A stretch of 64,000 bases of DNA from Apostichopus japonicus (taxonomy: Eukaryota > Echinodermata > Holothuroidea > Aspidochirotida > Stichopodidae), in assembly GCF_037975245.1 (NCBI RefSeq), contig NC_092574.1:7000713-7064712 (forward strand), written 5' to 3'. Positions 17,846-31,500 of this stretch are shown piece by piece. The first letter of the stretch is position 1. The number at the start of each line of letters is the position of its first letter. Position numbers and translations under genes: made by a program. The notes below the pieces were generated by a model that saw only the letters and a program-made list of their open reading frames with translations, was not told the origin of the DNA and ran no database searches.

Positions 17846-20800
17846 TGTGATTCTCTAAGATGAGCTAGATTGTTTGATCAAGATTACGCCCGGAGCAGGA
17901 CTCTGCTAATCCATGGTTCACTGATAAAGTTGTACCGTCTTTAAAGCTAAGTAAACAAGATGATAAGAAAGTACGTCATTGCAGTGTTAGTGTGGAACAC
18001 TGACTATTTATGTTGTATGAAAGATGTAAGTTTAAAATGCATTTTTTCTTATGAGTGCCGGAAATGTTTTGATGCCAGATAGATCTAACACTTTTATAGC
18101 AGCTAATGGAAGTCTAGGCCTATACCAATAAACATGAAACTGCATGCAAGCATATGTAACACTAACACAGTAACAGTGGGCACTGAGGTGGCTGGCTGGG
18201 GCTTAACTACCTTCAACTTACTTGGAACATACACGGACCTTAAGTAAGGCAATACATGTTTCTTAAACTTTAATAATGAATAGGCTAGGCCTAATCGTAG
18301 CTTTCTTTTTGAGCTAGGCTATCAGTGCCAGGCATTACGTTAGGCCTAACCTAAGTAAGTGAGGATACCTAAGGCAGTATGTCTTTATATTGATTGCCTT
18401 TAGACTACTCAAAAAAATGGTATCAAAGATTCTACCTAAACGTTACTTCAATGCCATGTAGGCCTTTGTGACGAATCAATACTTGAATGATAATGACCTT
18501 CCTTGCCAGAGTCAGTGGTTAAAATTCTCTGAAGAAATCGGCCGGTAATTTTGCGAGCGAAAGTACAGTAGTATATTATTGCCCAGGACTATACTACAGT
18601 CTACAGTACTACAACACGCACTCGCTCGTACGAAGAAAGCTACCGCGTAAATGATATTCAAGCCATGTGTGTATCACGCTCACACTGGACAATAAATAAT
18701 ATTCCGGAAATTGAAATGTTCTAATGTACTGTACGGATAACGCATGTAGCCATATTAAAATTTCGCAACTTAATAAATACTGAAGCTTAACTAGTCTAGA
18801 ATCGCTGGTTCAAGTGTTTTTATGTACAACCTCCACAACACCACCAAAATAATAATTAAAATAAAAATTAAATCTCGTTTTTGAATGATTTCACTTAGTT
18901 AATCTACAAAATTAGTGGAACATAAAAACTAACAAAATCAAACAAATATAAACAAATGACAAAATGTATTAAGATACACTATGTCAACTTGCATGGCCAC
19001 GTAGTATTGAACTGTACAGGTGAGGTTACAATTGTCTTAAGAATTCTTTGGCGTTGGTTCCTGTAAGTAGTAAGTGACGAAATTGTTCCTGTTCGTGATA
19101 TGGCTACACGAAAGTTAAGTCCCCTAATTAAATTGTTGGTTAGTTAATTAATAGATGACATGACAATTGAAGAAACACGCGGAAATTTGTGAAATATCCT
19201 AGTCATGGATGCGTGTTATTATTCATCGCTAGCTAGCTTACTGTCATGAAGGTTGCAACCGAGCCTATGGGCTCCGGCGGGACTGAGGACTTTCACAAAT
19301 ATAGAAAGATACAGTGAAAGACAAATATAGCGCATATATACGCATACTAAATTAATTCCACAAGAAGTAGGAGGAAGAAAACATACCATAGTAGGCTTAT
19401 ATCACTGAGCAGAAGACGATGGTGTGAAATTAGGCCTGCTTAATGATCCAAAGTCCTATACGAAATTAGCTAGAAGGCATACATACAAACCATGCATGCA
19501 CAATACTGAATCAGTGGTAGGGTATCCGGCATCAGTGCAACTTTTAAAATCTTCAGTCCCTGTTAATTCAGTAGCCTAATTGTATGGTCTGTCCCGCAGG
19601 TACATTGCACTCTGTGATTGTGGACTTCAAAATTTAACAATGAGCTTAATTAGAACACACGGGATCGATCGATACACTGGCCCTCCGGTTTAATTAAATG
19701 GACTACGGTTATTCACTCTATAGTTCGAGATATCCTATCATTCTTCAAGGAGATAAGGAGGCAAATTATCCCTTCACATCAAGACTTCAGGAACAGGGAC
19801 TCCATTCAAACTGAACTTGAGAATTTTTTAATTGCAGGCATGCACAATTACTTTGCCAATTAATTAACCCTTTTGCAATGCCTGAATAGCCCATGTGACC
19901 TAGTTTAGTAAGCAGTAGGCCTAGATAGTGATTTTTCTTGGACTCAATTTACATCAATTAAAATTTTATACCTTTATCCGCCTTTTTACCATGTCTATTT
20001 GTATCTCCTGTTCTTTTAGGTGTTTTTTTTTTTTTTAGTGTTTTTATTCGTTGTTTGATATTTTGTAGTTTTGCATTTTTCTGTTTCACCTTTTATTGTA
20101 AAGCGCTTAGTGGCCTTTGTGATGTTAGGCGCTATATAAATGCTTTATATTATTATTTATTATTAAGAGGAATCATTTTACAAGAACCTTGATATCAATG
20201 GAAAGGGTAACAATTGTTGATTTCATATCTAATAAGTTTCATTAATTTTGGGCTACTTATGTATGCAAATTAGGTCCCCAAATAGCTTATTTTGGAATAC
20301 ATACTACCAATATAGTAATAACCTTTTTGTTTTTGGTGTATTTTATGTGTTAATAGTATTATCTAACATATTTCCTATATCCTTTGAGGCTAAAATTGTG
20401 GAAATTGGTTGAAAAATGACCGACATATATAAGGATTGTTATAAGAACTGCGGACGCGCCCCCTCCTCAGGATATACAATACATGAACAATACACATATA
20501 TACAAAACACATATATACACGCACACGTGTATGGCAAGCCATGTAATACATCTTCCGCATAATATATCCTCGTATTATAATAAGGTATATGTGCGTATTA
20601 ATTCGAACATTATACGCGTATTAAATCAGACAATAACTGTCATGACTTTTAGCTTACATCCACAATGTAGCCTCGTTAGTGCAATAAGTGACCTTTTGCA
20701 AAGTATTATCTATTGATGTACCTTGTACACCCAGTCCATTTTGCAAGTTTTTCCTACGTTGAATTGGTGGCGCTATGCCGATATTCATTGCTTCACTTTA

Positions 20801-22513
20801 GTAAGGAAGCCTGTACAAAACATAATATTTATTAGATTTTCGAAAAAGGGTGTAGGGTGCGCGAGATATGATTTTTTGAAACACTGACGAGTTTTTCAAG
20901 AAATTGAAAAGAAGAATTTAGAAGAGGAGTTCTGCCACCACCATTTATTCTGCAATAATCCACCATGATAAGGATATCAGAATACATACAATTAAATGGT
21001 ACTCAGTCAATGAGGGGTGACCACTGCATAGGCCAACCCAAGTAGGATGTATGACCAATAAATAACAGTCCCAAAAGGAATTGGCAACATATACTTTACA
21101 ATGAAAACAGTTTTGCATAATTCATACAACACATCAACCATTAAGTATGACTTCTGATACAGGTGCATGATTGAACAGGTCTATATTGTGATGTCTTGAC
21201 TGACCTGTAGAATACCTGCAGAGTTTTAAATGTACCTTTTGAGGGAGTAAAAATCAACATTCACTGCCGGAGTGATATGACTGAAATTTACCTTAACAAC
21301 AATAAGAAAGGTAGATATTATAAAGAAATGCTGTCAGCGCTTCAGGACCTCAGAAGAAAGTGACACGGAAATAAAATGAGATGTGCTAAACCTAAATAAA
21401 GGGAGGGAAAATGTGACAGATTTTAATATCTGTCAACAAATATTACCTTGTTTTTTTTTTGGGGGGGGGGTAATTGAATTCTGACATTGCCTTGTAATGA
21501 GGAGAGTCACTGGGTGGTTGGTAAATTAACAATTATTGCCACCTTATGATAGCCTTTATCAACTGACCCAGTTAAATTGCATAGCATAAGACTCATAGTA
21601 CACTTGGTTATGATAGAAGGCACCATTCTGCCTTGCACGCCAAATGGTCAGTATCATCATACCTATGGTCCTATAATTGGGCCCAACCTTCTTGGCGGTT
21701 ACACCAATTAGCTATTCAAACAACCTTTTCACACATTTAGCATGTGGAAGAGAATATTTAAACCCCTCTTTCTTTCTGAGTACCAATTAGTTTCATAACA
21801 ATGAAGTAAGATAAGAACTATGGAAAAAAGATACAATTGGATAAAATCTGAATACTATTATTATTGACCGAGAAAATTTGAATATTCATATCTGCACAGC
21901 AGATAATATGCATACAAATGTTTCCTCTGTCAACCATTTAAACCATGTTTGTGCCATTGGCATAGGTGCTGAAATCAAATTGTGCAACTAAATTCAGTAG
22001 GCAGCTTAATTTTTCTACTAAAACTTAAAATGACGATTGAGTTTACCAGAAACTCTGACTCCATCAACCTTGATTTAAGAAAATGCATCATAACTTGAAT
22101 CAAACAGATTATAAACTAATCCTAGGTTTAGGTAAACATTTGAGAATTAATGTTAGGTTTCATACACATTTTGGGAGTGAATTTTAGATTTAAATAACAT
22201 TTTAAAAATGATTCATAGGGTGAAAAATTTCATGTCAATGTAACGTTAGGTGAAAACATGTTGTCATGTGGTGCATAATGGTAAACAGTCCGTGGATCAA
22301 TTTAGTTTGAATCTTATTTTGCCAACTCCCTTAGAAAAAGAGTCGTAAAGTTTGTAGGATATGGATATCAATATGTATCCCTCAAATACATTTTATGCTT
22401 TTAACCAGTAAAAAATATTAAAAGAAATACAGAAAAAAATCACAAAACAAAAGACAAGCAATATAATAAACAACCACCACCATTTTGTAGTGCCTTATTG
22501 ACTTTTATAGGGC
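17846..22513. other. Intergenic region between PPAT 5' end and the HYR/EGF gene 3' end
   Basis: Contains the PPAT promoter side (right of 17845) and the 3' flank of the large gene (left of 22514). I see no coding sequence. The only recognisable item is a SINE/LINE-like tail at 20020-20165. No PAICS coding sequence is visible next to PPAT. Confidence 0.5.
20020..20165 (+). mobile_element. 3' tail of a SINE or non-LTR element
   Basis: Carries the common animal tail pattern GTAAAGCGCTTAG ... AGGCGCTATATAAATG followed by a (TTA)n-like end (ATTATTATTTATTATTA). The body upstream is T-rich and not recognisable, so only the 3' end is claimed. Confidence 0.6.
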
Positions 22514-22587
22514 CTAGGACTTGTTCAAGCTCAGCAATGAATCAGTCAGGGCATCAGCACTGTAAGTCCATTCAGTTTCGGTGGTGT
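22514..22587 (-). CDS. Terminal exon of the HYR/EGF gene
   Basis: Acceptor TTTTCAG and then 74 bp ending in TAG. It encodes [18 protein letters not shown] and then SLNKS. The tail is acidic and short, with no membrane anchor or GPI-type hydrophobic end. Confidence 0.7.
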
Positions 22588-25500
22588 CTGAAAAGAGAAG
22601 GAAGAAGAAGAAGGAGAAGAAGACCAAAAAGAAGGAACTGAATACAACTGGATCGTGTTAAAGCAGATTAACATAATACACAAGCCACAAAACAAGTTTA
22701 CAAACAAACGGACAGAGTGTACATAATTTTTAAAATAATTTTACACATTTTTCAACTGAACAAATGAACAAAAGTGTAATTAAAAATGGCAAGATAACAA
22801 TAACTAACATATCTGGCTGTCTGTTTGCACAACTTGTTATCTTAGGGATTTATCCAATGATATGCCCCCGAAAAAGACCCTGCTAGGAATTTCAGACCCT
22901 CTACCTTATGTACATGCAACTAAGCATGATTTTAGTGAACAATCAAGTGCTCTTGATTAATGAACCTTGGCTTTATGGTATTACTAGGGACAAAAGGAGG
23001 AAATACAATATTTGAAACTGAAAAAGAGGGTAATGCATTGTGAAGATGTCATAAATGTCACATGAAAGACATACGACATACGTTGTTTTGCTCTTCTTGG
23101 CCTTGTTACACAGTTTAAAGGAGCAGAGTAAGGGTTTATTTAAGCTGTATGTGTGATACTTTCACATCAAATAATCCCAAAAATGAACTTAGTACAAACT
23201 GTGTCAATAAGTTTATTTTCACATTAAATTAATCATGGTTTTTCAAATGTACTTAACACCAAATTTAAATGTCACAACAGGTTATCACTCACCAGTCATA
23301 TTAGCTCCAATGGATCGACGTTTCCGTCCCATTGTTGGAGCTTCTAAACCAAAGTAATGTAAAAAATATCACATTATCGTGCATGTTATTTCGTTATGTA
23401 CAGATGAGAGACGATGAGGATACATGTAACTATGCAGGGCTCCAATTGACCATTGGGGTATAGGGCAAATTGTTGATCAGTGATCGTACCATTTACCATA
23501 CCATTAAGAATCATCTGAAATCAATGGCAACAAACTGCAGTGGCCCTTTAATAAAGTTGCAGAAGGTATCTTCATAATGCTCAGAAATTTCAACAAAACT
23601 CAAGTGATATAGGGAGCAGCAGTAAACGTGGAAAGACATAGATGTACAGGTTTACAAATGATTTCAAGAATATGGTGCTGTTTGCTGTCATTTTCTATAC
23701 ATGTTTTTTTCTCAATTTGGTAAAATATGCCTTTGTTCAGTTATGAAAGCTACATCATTGCCGTGGTTACCTGGCCATTAATGATAAATTGGCTACAAGG
23801 CAATACCTAACTTACTCTAAAATTGTTGTCAAGGTTCTATCTATCATTGATGACTTGTAATCTGAAAGAACTCTTGTATTCCTTTTACAATTCTCTATAG
23901 ATGATACACCTGACAGAGGAATATTAAAAGTGTTACACAAAGTTAACAAAGTGGATTAAGTAGAAACGTTGTCCAACTACAGACACTGGGTTGGATAGCT
24001 TAGAAAAAACCCAGAAACTTTGAATGATATAAAGTCATTAAGCTACTGTGTGGTTATATGCAAAAGCAATAACATGCAGTAGAACTACATACAATCAGCT
24101 TACCTTCTATTTGGAAGACGAATCCACTATTCGTAGGTATTTCATTGGGAAACGTGCTCACAAATCTAATCCAGAGTGTGTTGTCACCAATCACAGTTAA
24201 CATCGGAGCTCTTACTGTGTCATAGGTGTTCAAAACATTATTTCCAATGACCCCGCCTGCACCAATGGAGAGAAGCTCAGTGGGATTGCCATTAAACGTG
24301 GGTACCATGAAAAAGACAAGTACGGCCTGTAAGTTGACAGTTGATGTCACCACAGTATTCAGTATGAGGCCTTGAGGATACGTATTAGGAAATCCGTTTG
24401 ATACAACAAAGAAGCTTTGGGGTGATTGCGGATCAAAGAGTCCTGTTTGAAGAAGAAAATGAAATCATATAGTTATAACATCGTTATAATGTACGTACGA
24501 TTCCTCATGAAACTGTACAACTGATATAAGCAGCGTCATATAAATCTATTCTTTGAATTAAAAGTGGTAAAAAAAGTGATAAAAAGTGATAAAGTATAGT
24601 CATTCAGAGTTTTTTTTTTCAAGACAAGAACATGAACTTCAAAGCTTTGATTTTTTTGGTTGTTGTTTCACAATTAACCAGATTAAAAGTGAATGAGAAT
24701 TTGATAGCAGTAACTGATTCATTACAACACATTATAATGATGGGACAGTAAAACATAAACATGCACCCAAATACACATTTCCCAACATTGGTTAGTTCTG
24801 CGAGTAGTTCGTTCATCATGCATTTACTGAACTTAAAATCATAGCAATCAAAAAGAAGTAAAATACAAAGAAGAAGAAACAACCCCCCCCCCTCCCTTTC
24901 AACAAAACACACATAACCGTTAATTAGTTTTCAATGAACTTTCCCTTTGATTGCTGTTGTCTGCTGATGCAGTAATTTGATTTGAGTGTTTAATTTACTT
25001 CTAATATTACTGATTCATCAACCAAATATGGGATTGATTGCACTTACTTGCAAAACAACATTGGCTTTCTAATTGGCCTAGAGAACATGTGCAGCAGACA
25101 TCGACAATGTCCAATGCACTCACAAGGGCATTGTTCGCTTGAGTACACGATGATACTTGTCCTGCAGGACACACCGGACTGGCAAATGAAAGCCTTATCA
25201 TACCATTTCCAACTGCTGTTTCCATTACCTGACCAGGGCATTCTGCAAACGCTTGTGTCACAGCTAAGAGTAGAAACAGACAATTACAATCATAAACTCT
25301 ATCAGTGCCGTAAAGGATTCAATACATCGGTGCGAATATATATAAAAAATTGTAGGAATGATACAATCAAGCACAGAGATCACATTTTAAAGCAGCTGTG
25401 TGCATTTAGGTCATCAATAATGTAACAAAAGCTATAGAATATCACAGATTATTCATAATCATAGTAATCAATGATTTACCCAAAATTCTTCCACCTACAC

Positions 25501-28500
25501 ATATTTTATCTGATTTTTGCCTATCAATATTACATGCATTGTTTTGTAATAATACATTACTTGTTCTGGAAATTGGATACTAGTCAAGCTCAAAACTTAA
25601 ATATTACAAATTATTATAAATCTTATGTTAACAGATAATTTGTTTAAGTTAAGGCTAGTACTTATTTGGTCTCTATCTTAGTTCAAGTTCAAACTGTCCT
25701 CATGTTCTGATATGTCTGACTACATGAAAAGCAAAGAAAGGCAATGTGTGCAACAATGTTGTAAATAACACTGAACCACAGACACACCGTATTAAAAACC
25801 AGTTAACCAATATAAACAGACATTGATCTCTGATGAAATGCATATAACATTTCAAAGCTAAGAAAAGAAATATATCTTTCAGTCGAACTTTGCTTCCCAA
25901 AATAAAGATTACATCGATACACTGTGACAACAAATGAAAAGGTGGCAGTATTTCAATTTGCATTAGCATAGACATAAAGAACATTTCTTGATCCGATAGG
26001 AAACAAATAGAATTTCTCCTACAGGTTATCAGCTGCTACTGTGGCGATGCATTCCTGGTATCAATGTATCTATAAATATACTAGGACCAAGTAGTGTACT
26101 TACGTGTTTGACAGATGTTGCCTGAGAATCCTGCCACACATGTACATTGGAAGGTATTACCAATATTAGTACAGGTACCACCATTTAAACAAGGTGAATC
26201 ACTACAGGGATTAGTAACTAGTAACAAAGAGATGGGGAAATATAGAAACCATTAATGCCAGAAAAATCATTAAAATTTAAAGATACAAAACTGAAATATC
26301 TGTGATAGATCTTGAAGAAAGTTAGAGGTTCAAGATTGTCCACTGTAGGATTTAAACTAACACGGGATGACAGACAAACATGATCTGCAATGCATATACA
26401 TTCAAACTGCAGTCAGATATTAACAATGTTGAATAGTAGAACACAGATGCCAGGTTATTATTGGTATATCAAACCAATCCATTAAGTTAATATTATAGCT
26501 CTATTAACTGTGAGGCTCATGTGGCAGAGGTTAAGCAGTATGTCCTTCCAAAAGAAATATTAAGAAATAACTTATTTCTGGTTTTCAGAACATGTGGTTA
26601 CAATATAGATTTAAACAAGGTGAAATAAATTAGATGGACAAAAAATGGTATTTATATGTATCTTAAATTGTAGTCGGTTGTGTTAAATGTGCCACGATCT
26701 AGTATAAATGTTATTAAAAAGTTTATGGCAAAATGATTGTTTACCGGCAACGCTACCTCGAACCTCTAGAAAAAACCAATAGGAATGATAAACTCAATAA
26801 GGTGGGCTCCACATTCAAACTACAAGGTAGATAAAACTATAATATTGGTGTTATCATGTTTACAGTGTTTCAAACTTCATGTGACCTTTAATGACCTTTG
26901 AACTCAAACAAAAACGATAGAAGTTCTTGTACTTGATGAATTGCCAAGTGAATTAGCTTAGTTTTATCACATGTATACACACTCACTCTCGCCTTCAGCA
27001 AGAGCTGGATCAAAAACTGATCAAGACCAGATGACAGCTTACCAAACTTAATAATGTTAATTAGTGTTTAACTAACTGTAAGTTAGTGTGTCTTCCAAAC
27101 TTAAACAACGTTACGTTGAAAGGATTGGTGGCACAGACATGGTTTGTGCACAATTGATTTGATAATTAAGACAAATGTCCCACAAGTGATTAAAGGTGCA
27201 ATTATTTGTTGCAAATGATCCAACAACAAAAAAACTCGGCAATTTGTTTATACCTAGACTCATTTTGCAATGATTACTATTTAAGGAATTATTTACAAGA
27301 GTGGTTATCAATTGCATTTATCCTGCTCAAGAAAACTATTGATTATATAAAACTGGAGTGATAAAAGGCATTTTAAGAAGGTCGACCTCAATATTTCGCT
27401 GGTGAAATGGGAAGATTATTTTATCATGGGCAACCACAAGTGTTGGGAAGAAGGATGTGAAAGACTGTCACTGCTTCTTGTTCAATGATCATGGTGTGTC
27501 AATTTGCCAGTGCCAAATAAGTCCTTACCATCAACTATCACATAAATTACAGTGAGACTTATTTGGGCAGAAAAAAAACAGAAATTATAACTGGATATAA
27601 CTCCAAAAGTTACATAGTGCGTCAACAAGGTGCAATGCTGCCTAAAATCCTCAACTAATTCATTTGACTGTACAGAAAAAGAAAAGATATAAGACGTCAT
27701 GCAAGTCTTGTATTTATTCTTACCCACAGACACACTGAAGGTACAGATATCTGATAAGCCAAGATTATCTGAGCAAAAGCATGTAACAGTATTGGTTCCT
27801 GATTGGAATGTTGTTCCAGCTGGAGGGTTGCAATTGACTGCTAGAGTACCTTGTTCAGCATCATTACAAGTAGGGGATGTTGTGAAACTGTTGACAGTGC
27901 CAACTGGACAACCAGAAAGCATAGGTGCAGTGTTTGCTGTTGCTGAATTAAACAAAGAAATCCACAACTTGAAGAAATATAAAATAAATGAGATTATTTG
28001 ATTTTAAAAAGTAGAAAGCAGTCCTAGTTTCTGAATTCCACAATTTTATTTTTAGAGTACTTATATGAAATTCATGCATAAAGGCCTAAATTAGTGTTCT
28101 AGATTTAATTATAAGTAGTCCTTTTATTTCAATATTGAGAATCTGGATAAAACAATCAGAAGAAATGACATTTATAACTGGATATAACTCCAAAAGTTAC
28201 ATAGTGTGTCACCAATGACCAATGTTACCTAAAATCCTCAACTAATTCATTTGACTCTACAGAAAACAAAAAAAACACAAAAAGAATTTCAATGATATAA
28301 GACGTCATGCAAGTCTTGTATTTTTTCTTACCCACAGACACACTGAAGGTACAGAAATCTGATAAGCCAAGATTATCTGAGCAAAAGCATGTAACAGTAT
28401 TGGTTCCTGATTGGAATGTTGTTCCAGCTGGAGGGTTGCAATTGACTGCTAGAGTACCTTGTTCAGCATCATTACAAGTAGGGGATGTTGTGAAACTGTT

Positions 28501-31500
28501 GACAGTGCCAACTGGACAACCAGAAAGCATAGGTGCAGTGTTTGCTGTTGCTGAATTAAACAAAGAAATCCACAACTTGAAGAAATATGAAATAAATGAG
28601 ATTATTTGATTTTAAAAAGTAGAAAGCAGTCCTAGTTTCTGAATTCCACAATTGTATTTTTAGAGTACTTATATGAAATTCATGCATAAAGGCCTAAATT
28701 AGTGTTCTAGATTTAATTATAAGTAGTCCTTTTATTTCAATATTGAGAATCTGGATAAAACTATAAGAAGAAATGACATTTATAACTGGATATAACTCCA
28801 AAAGTTACATAGTGTGTCACCAATGACCAATGTTACCTAAAATCCTCAACTTATTCATTTGACTCTATAGAAAACAAAAAAACACAAAAAGAATTTCAAT
28901 GATATAAGACGTCATGCAAGTCTTGTATTTATTCTTACCCACAGACACACTGAAGGTACAGACATCTGATAAGCCAAAATTATCTGAGCATGAGCATGTA
29001 ACAGTATTGGTTCCTGATTGGAATGTTGTTCCAGCTGGAGGGTTGCAATTGACTGCTAGAGTACCTTGTTCAGCATCATTACAAGTAGGGGATGTTGTGA
29101 AACTGTTGACAGTGCCAACTGGACAACCAGAAAGCATAGGAGCAGTGTTTGCTGTTGCTGAATGAACCAAAGAAAACCACAACTTGAAGAAATACAAAAT
29201 AAACGTGATTATTTAATTTAGTAGTAGAAAGCAGTTTTACTTTCTGAATTCCACTCTAGTATTTTTAGAGTATTAATTTGTAATACATGCATGAAGGCCT
29301 AGATTAGTATTCTAGATTTAATTATAAGTATTGCTTTTACTTCCATATTGATAATCTGGATAAAAGTATAAGAAGAAATGACATTGATAACTGGATATAA
29401 CTCCAAAAGTTACATAGTGTGTCAACAAGGTGCAATGCTGCCTAAAGTCCTCAACTAATTCCCTTCGCTCTACAGAAAACAAAAGGAGGAAAAATGAATT
29501 TCAATGAGATTATATTTCACGCAAGTCTTGTATTTATTCTTACCCGCAGACACACTGAAGGTACAGATATCTGATAACCCAAGGTTATCTGAGCAAAAGC
29601 ATACAACAGTAGTAGTTCCTGCTTGGAAAGTGCTTCCAGCTGGAGGGTTGCAATTGACTGCTAGAGTACCTTGTTCAGCATCATTACAAGTAGGGGATGT
29701 TGTGAAACTGTTGACAGTGTCAACTGGACAACCAGAAAGCATAGGTGCAGTGTTTGCTGTTGCTGAATGAACCAAAGAAAACTACTACTTGAAGAAATAT
29801 ATATATATAAGAGATTATTTGATTTTAAAAAGTAGAAAGCAGTCTTAGTTTCTGAATTCAGCAATTGTATTTTTAGAGTATTAATTTGAAATTCATGCAT
29901 CAAGGCCTAGATTAGTGTTCTAGATTTAGTTATAAGTAGTGCTTTTTTTTCAACATTGAGAATCTGGATAAAAGTATAAGAAGAAATGACATTTAAAACT
30001 GGATATAACTCCAAACGTTATAAAGCGTGTCACCAATGACCAATGTTACCTAATGTCCTCATCTAATTCCCTTGGCTCTACTGAAAACAAAATAAAATGA
30101 AATTCAATGAGATTATATGTCATGCAAGTCTTGTATTTATTCTTACCCGCAGACACACTGAAGGTACAGTCATCTGATAAGCCAAGATTATCTGAGCAAA
30201 AGCATACAACAGTAGTAGTTCCTGATTGGAAAGTGCTTCCAGCTGGAGGGTTGCAATTGACTGCTAGAGTACCTTGTTCAGCATCATTACAAGTAGGGGA
30301 TGTTGTGAAACTGTTGACAGTGCCAACTGGACAACCAGAAAGCATAGGTGCAGTGTTTGCTGTTGCTGAATGAACCAAAGAAAACCACAACTTGAAGAAA
30401 TACAAAATATACAAGATTATTTGATTTTAAAAAGTAGAAAGCAGTTTTATTTTCTGAATTCCACTGTAGTAATTTTAGGGAGAAAATATTGCTACAAAGG
30501 ATACATTAAGTTCAAATTCGTGGTAAAGAGAACATTGACAGCTAAGCAAATATTCCAAATATACCAGGTTACAATGATAAATCAAGAAGAAGACTGTAAT
30601 AGCTTAAGTAGAGCTTTTAAAGATAATGATGACATCACATGTCACTTACTGTGAACTTGAATAATTATTCACAGTAAAAAGGGGTCCTATTCCACCCATG
30701 GTTTCTTTTAAATTAATCTTAGATATGCAGGATAAAATATTTGATTTGATTTGATTTGATTTATTTGATTTTCCACTGGATATATACATGTGGAGGGAAG
30801 TCCTCTAAAAAGCCAATTCAGGCTTAACAAGGTAAAGGACTCCCAGGAAAGAAAGAAAGAAAGAAAGGGAAAACAAAAAACAAACAAAAAGCATATATAC
30901 ATAAATGAAAATATAACTAGTGTCTTAATAAAGAATAATTAATAACATACAATATAAACGATGTATCAATACTGAGAAATTACTTCTTTTTTTAGTGCTT
31001 TTCTAAATGTTTCTTTAGATGGTTTAGATTTTATAGTAGCAGTTAGATCAGCTAAAAATTCAGCTAAAATTCAGCTAAAAATTCAGCTAAAAATTCAGCA
31101 GGATATTCAGCTAAAAATGGAAGGATATATTTATGGGTCATAGCTTTACATCGATCTCTGATAAAATACATATAACATTTCAAATCTAAGAAAAGAAATA
31201 TATCTTTCAGTCGAACTTTGTTTCCAAAATTATGATTACCTGGATTCACTGTGATGACAAATGAACAGATGGCAGTATTTCCATTTGCATCAGCAAAGTT
31301 ATAAAGAACATTTCTTGATCCAATACTATAGTTTCCAGGGGCTCCATTTGAGCTGACAAGATTTACATGGCCGCTGTTATCAGTGACAATCAAATCTGGC
31401 CAGGTGACAAATGCAAAGTCAACTCCAGCATCGGCTGTGACGGTTACACCTTGTGTTGGGCAGTTGGAAATGACAGGCATCTGGTTGTCCGCTGGAAAAC

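Larger units (their letters stand above)
27724..30475 (-). repeat. C-terminal HYR exon array, five ~605-bp units
   Basis: Five direct units with exon spacings of 608, 607, 605 and 603 bp. Introns share words such as GAATTCATGCATAAAGGCC on opposite-strand reading and TGGATATAACTCCAAAAG with the N-terminal array 20 kb away, so both arrays come from one ancestral unit. Confidence 0.93.

Noticed and set aside
17846-22513. A PAICS gene sharing a bidirectional promoter with PPAT
   Set aside because: Expected from vertebrates, but I found no PAICS-like coding sequence on the plus strand right of PPAT.
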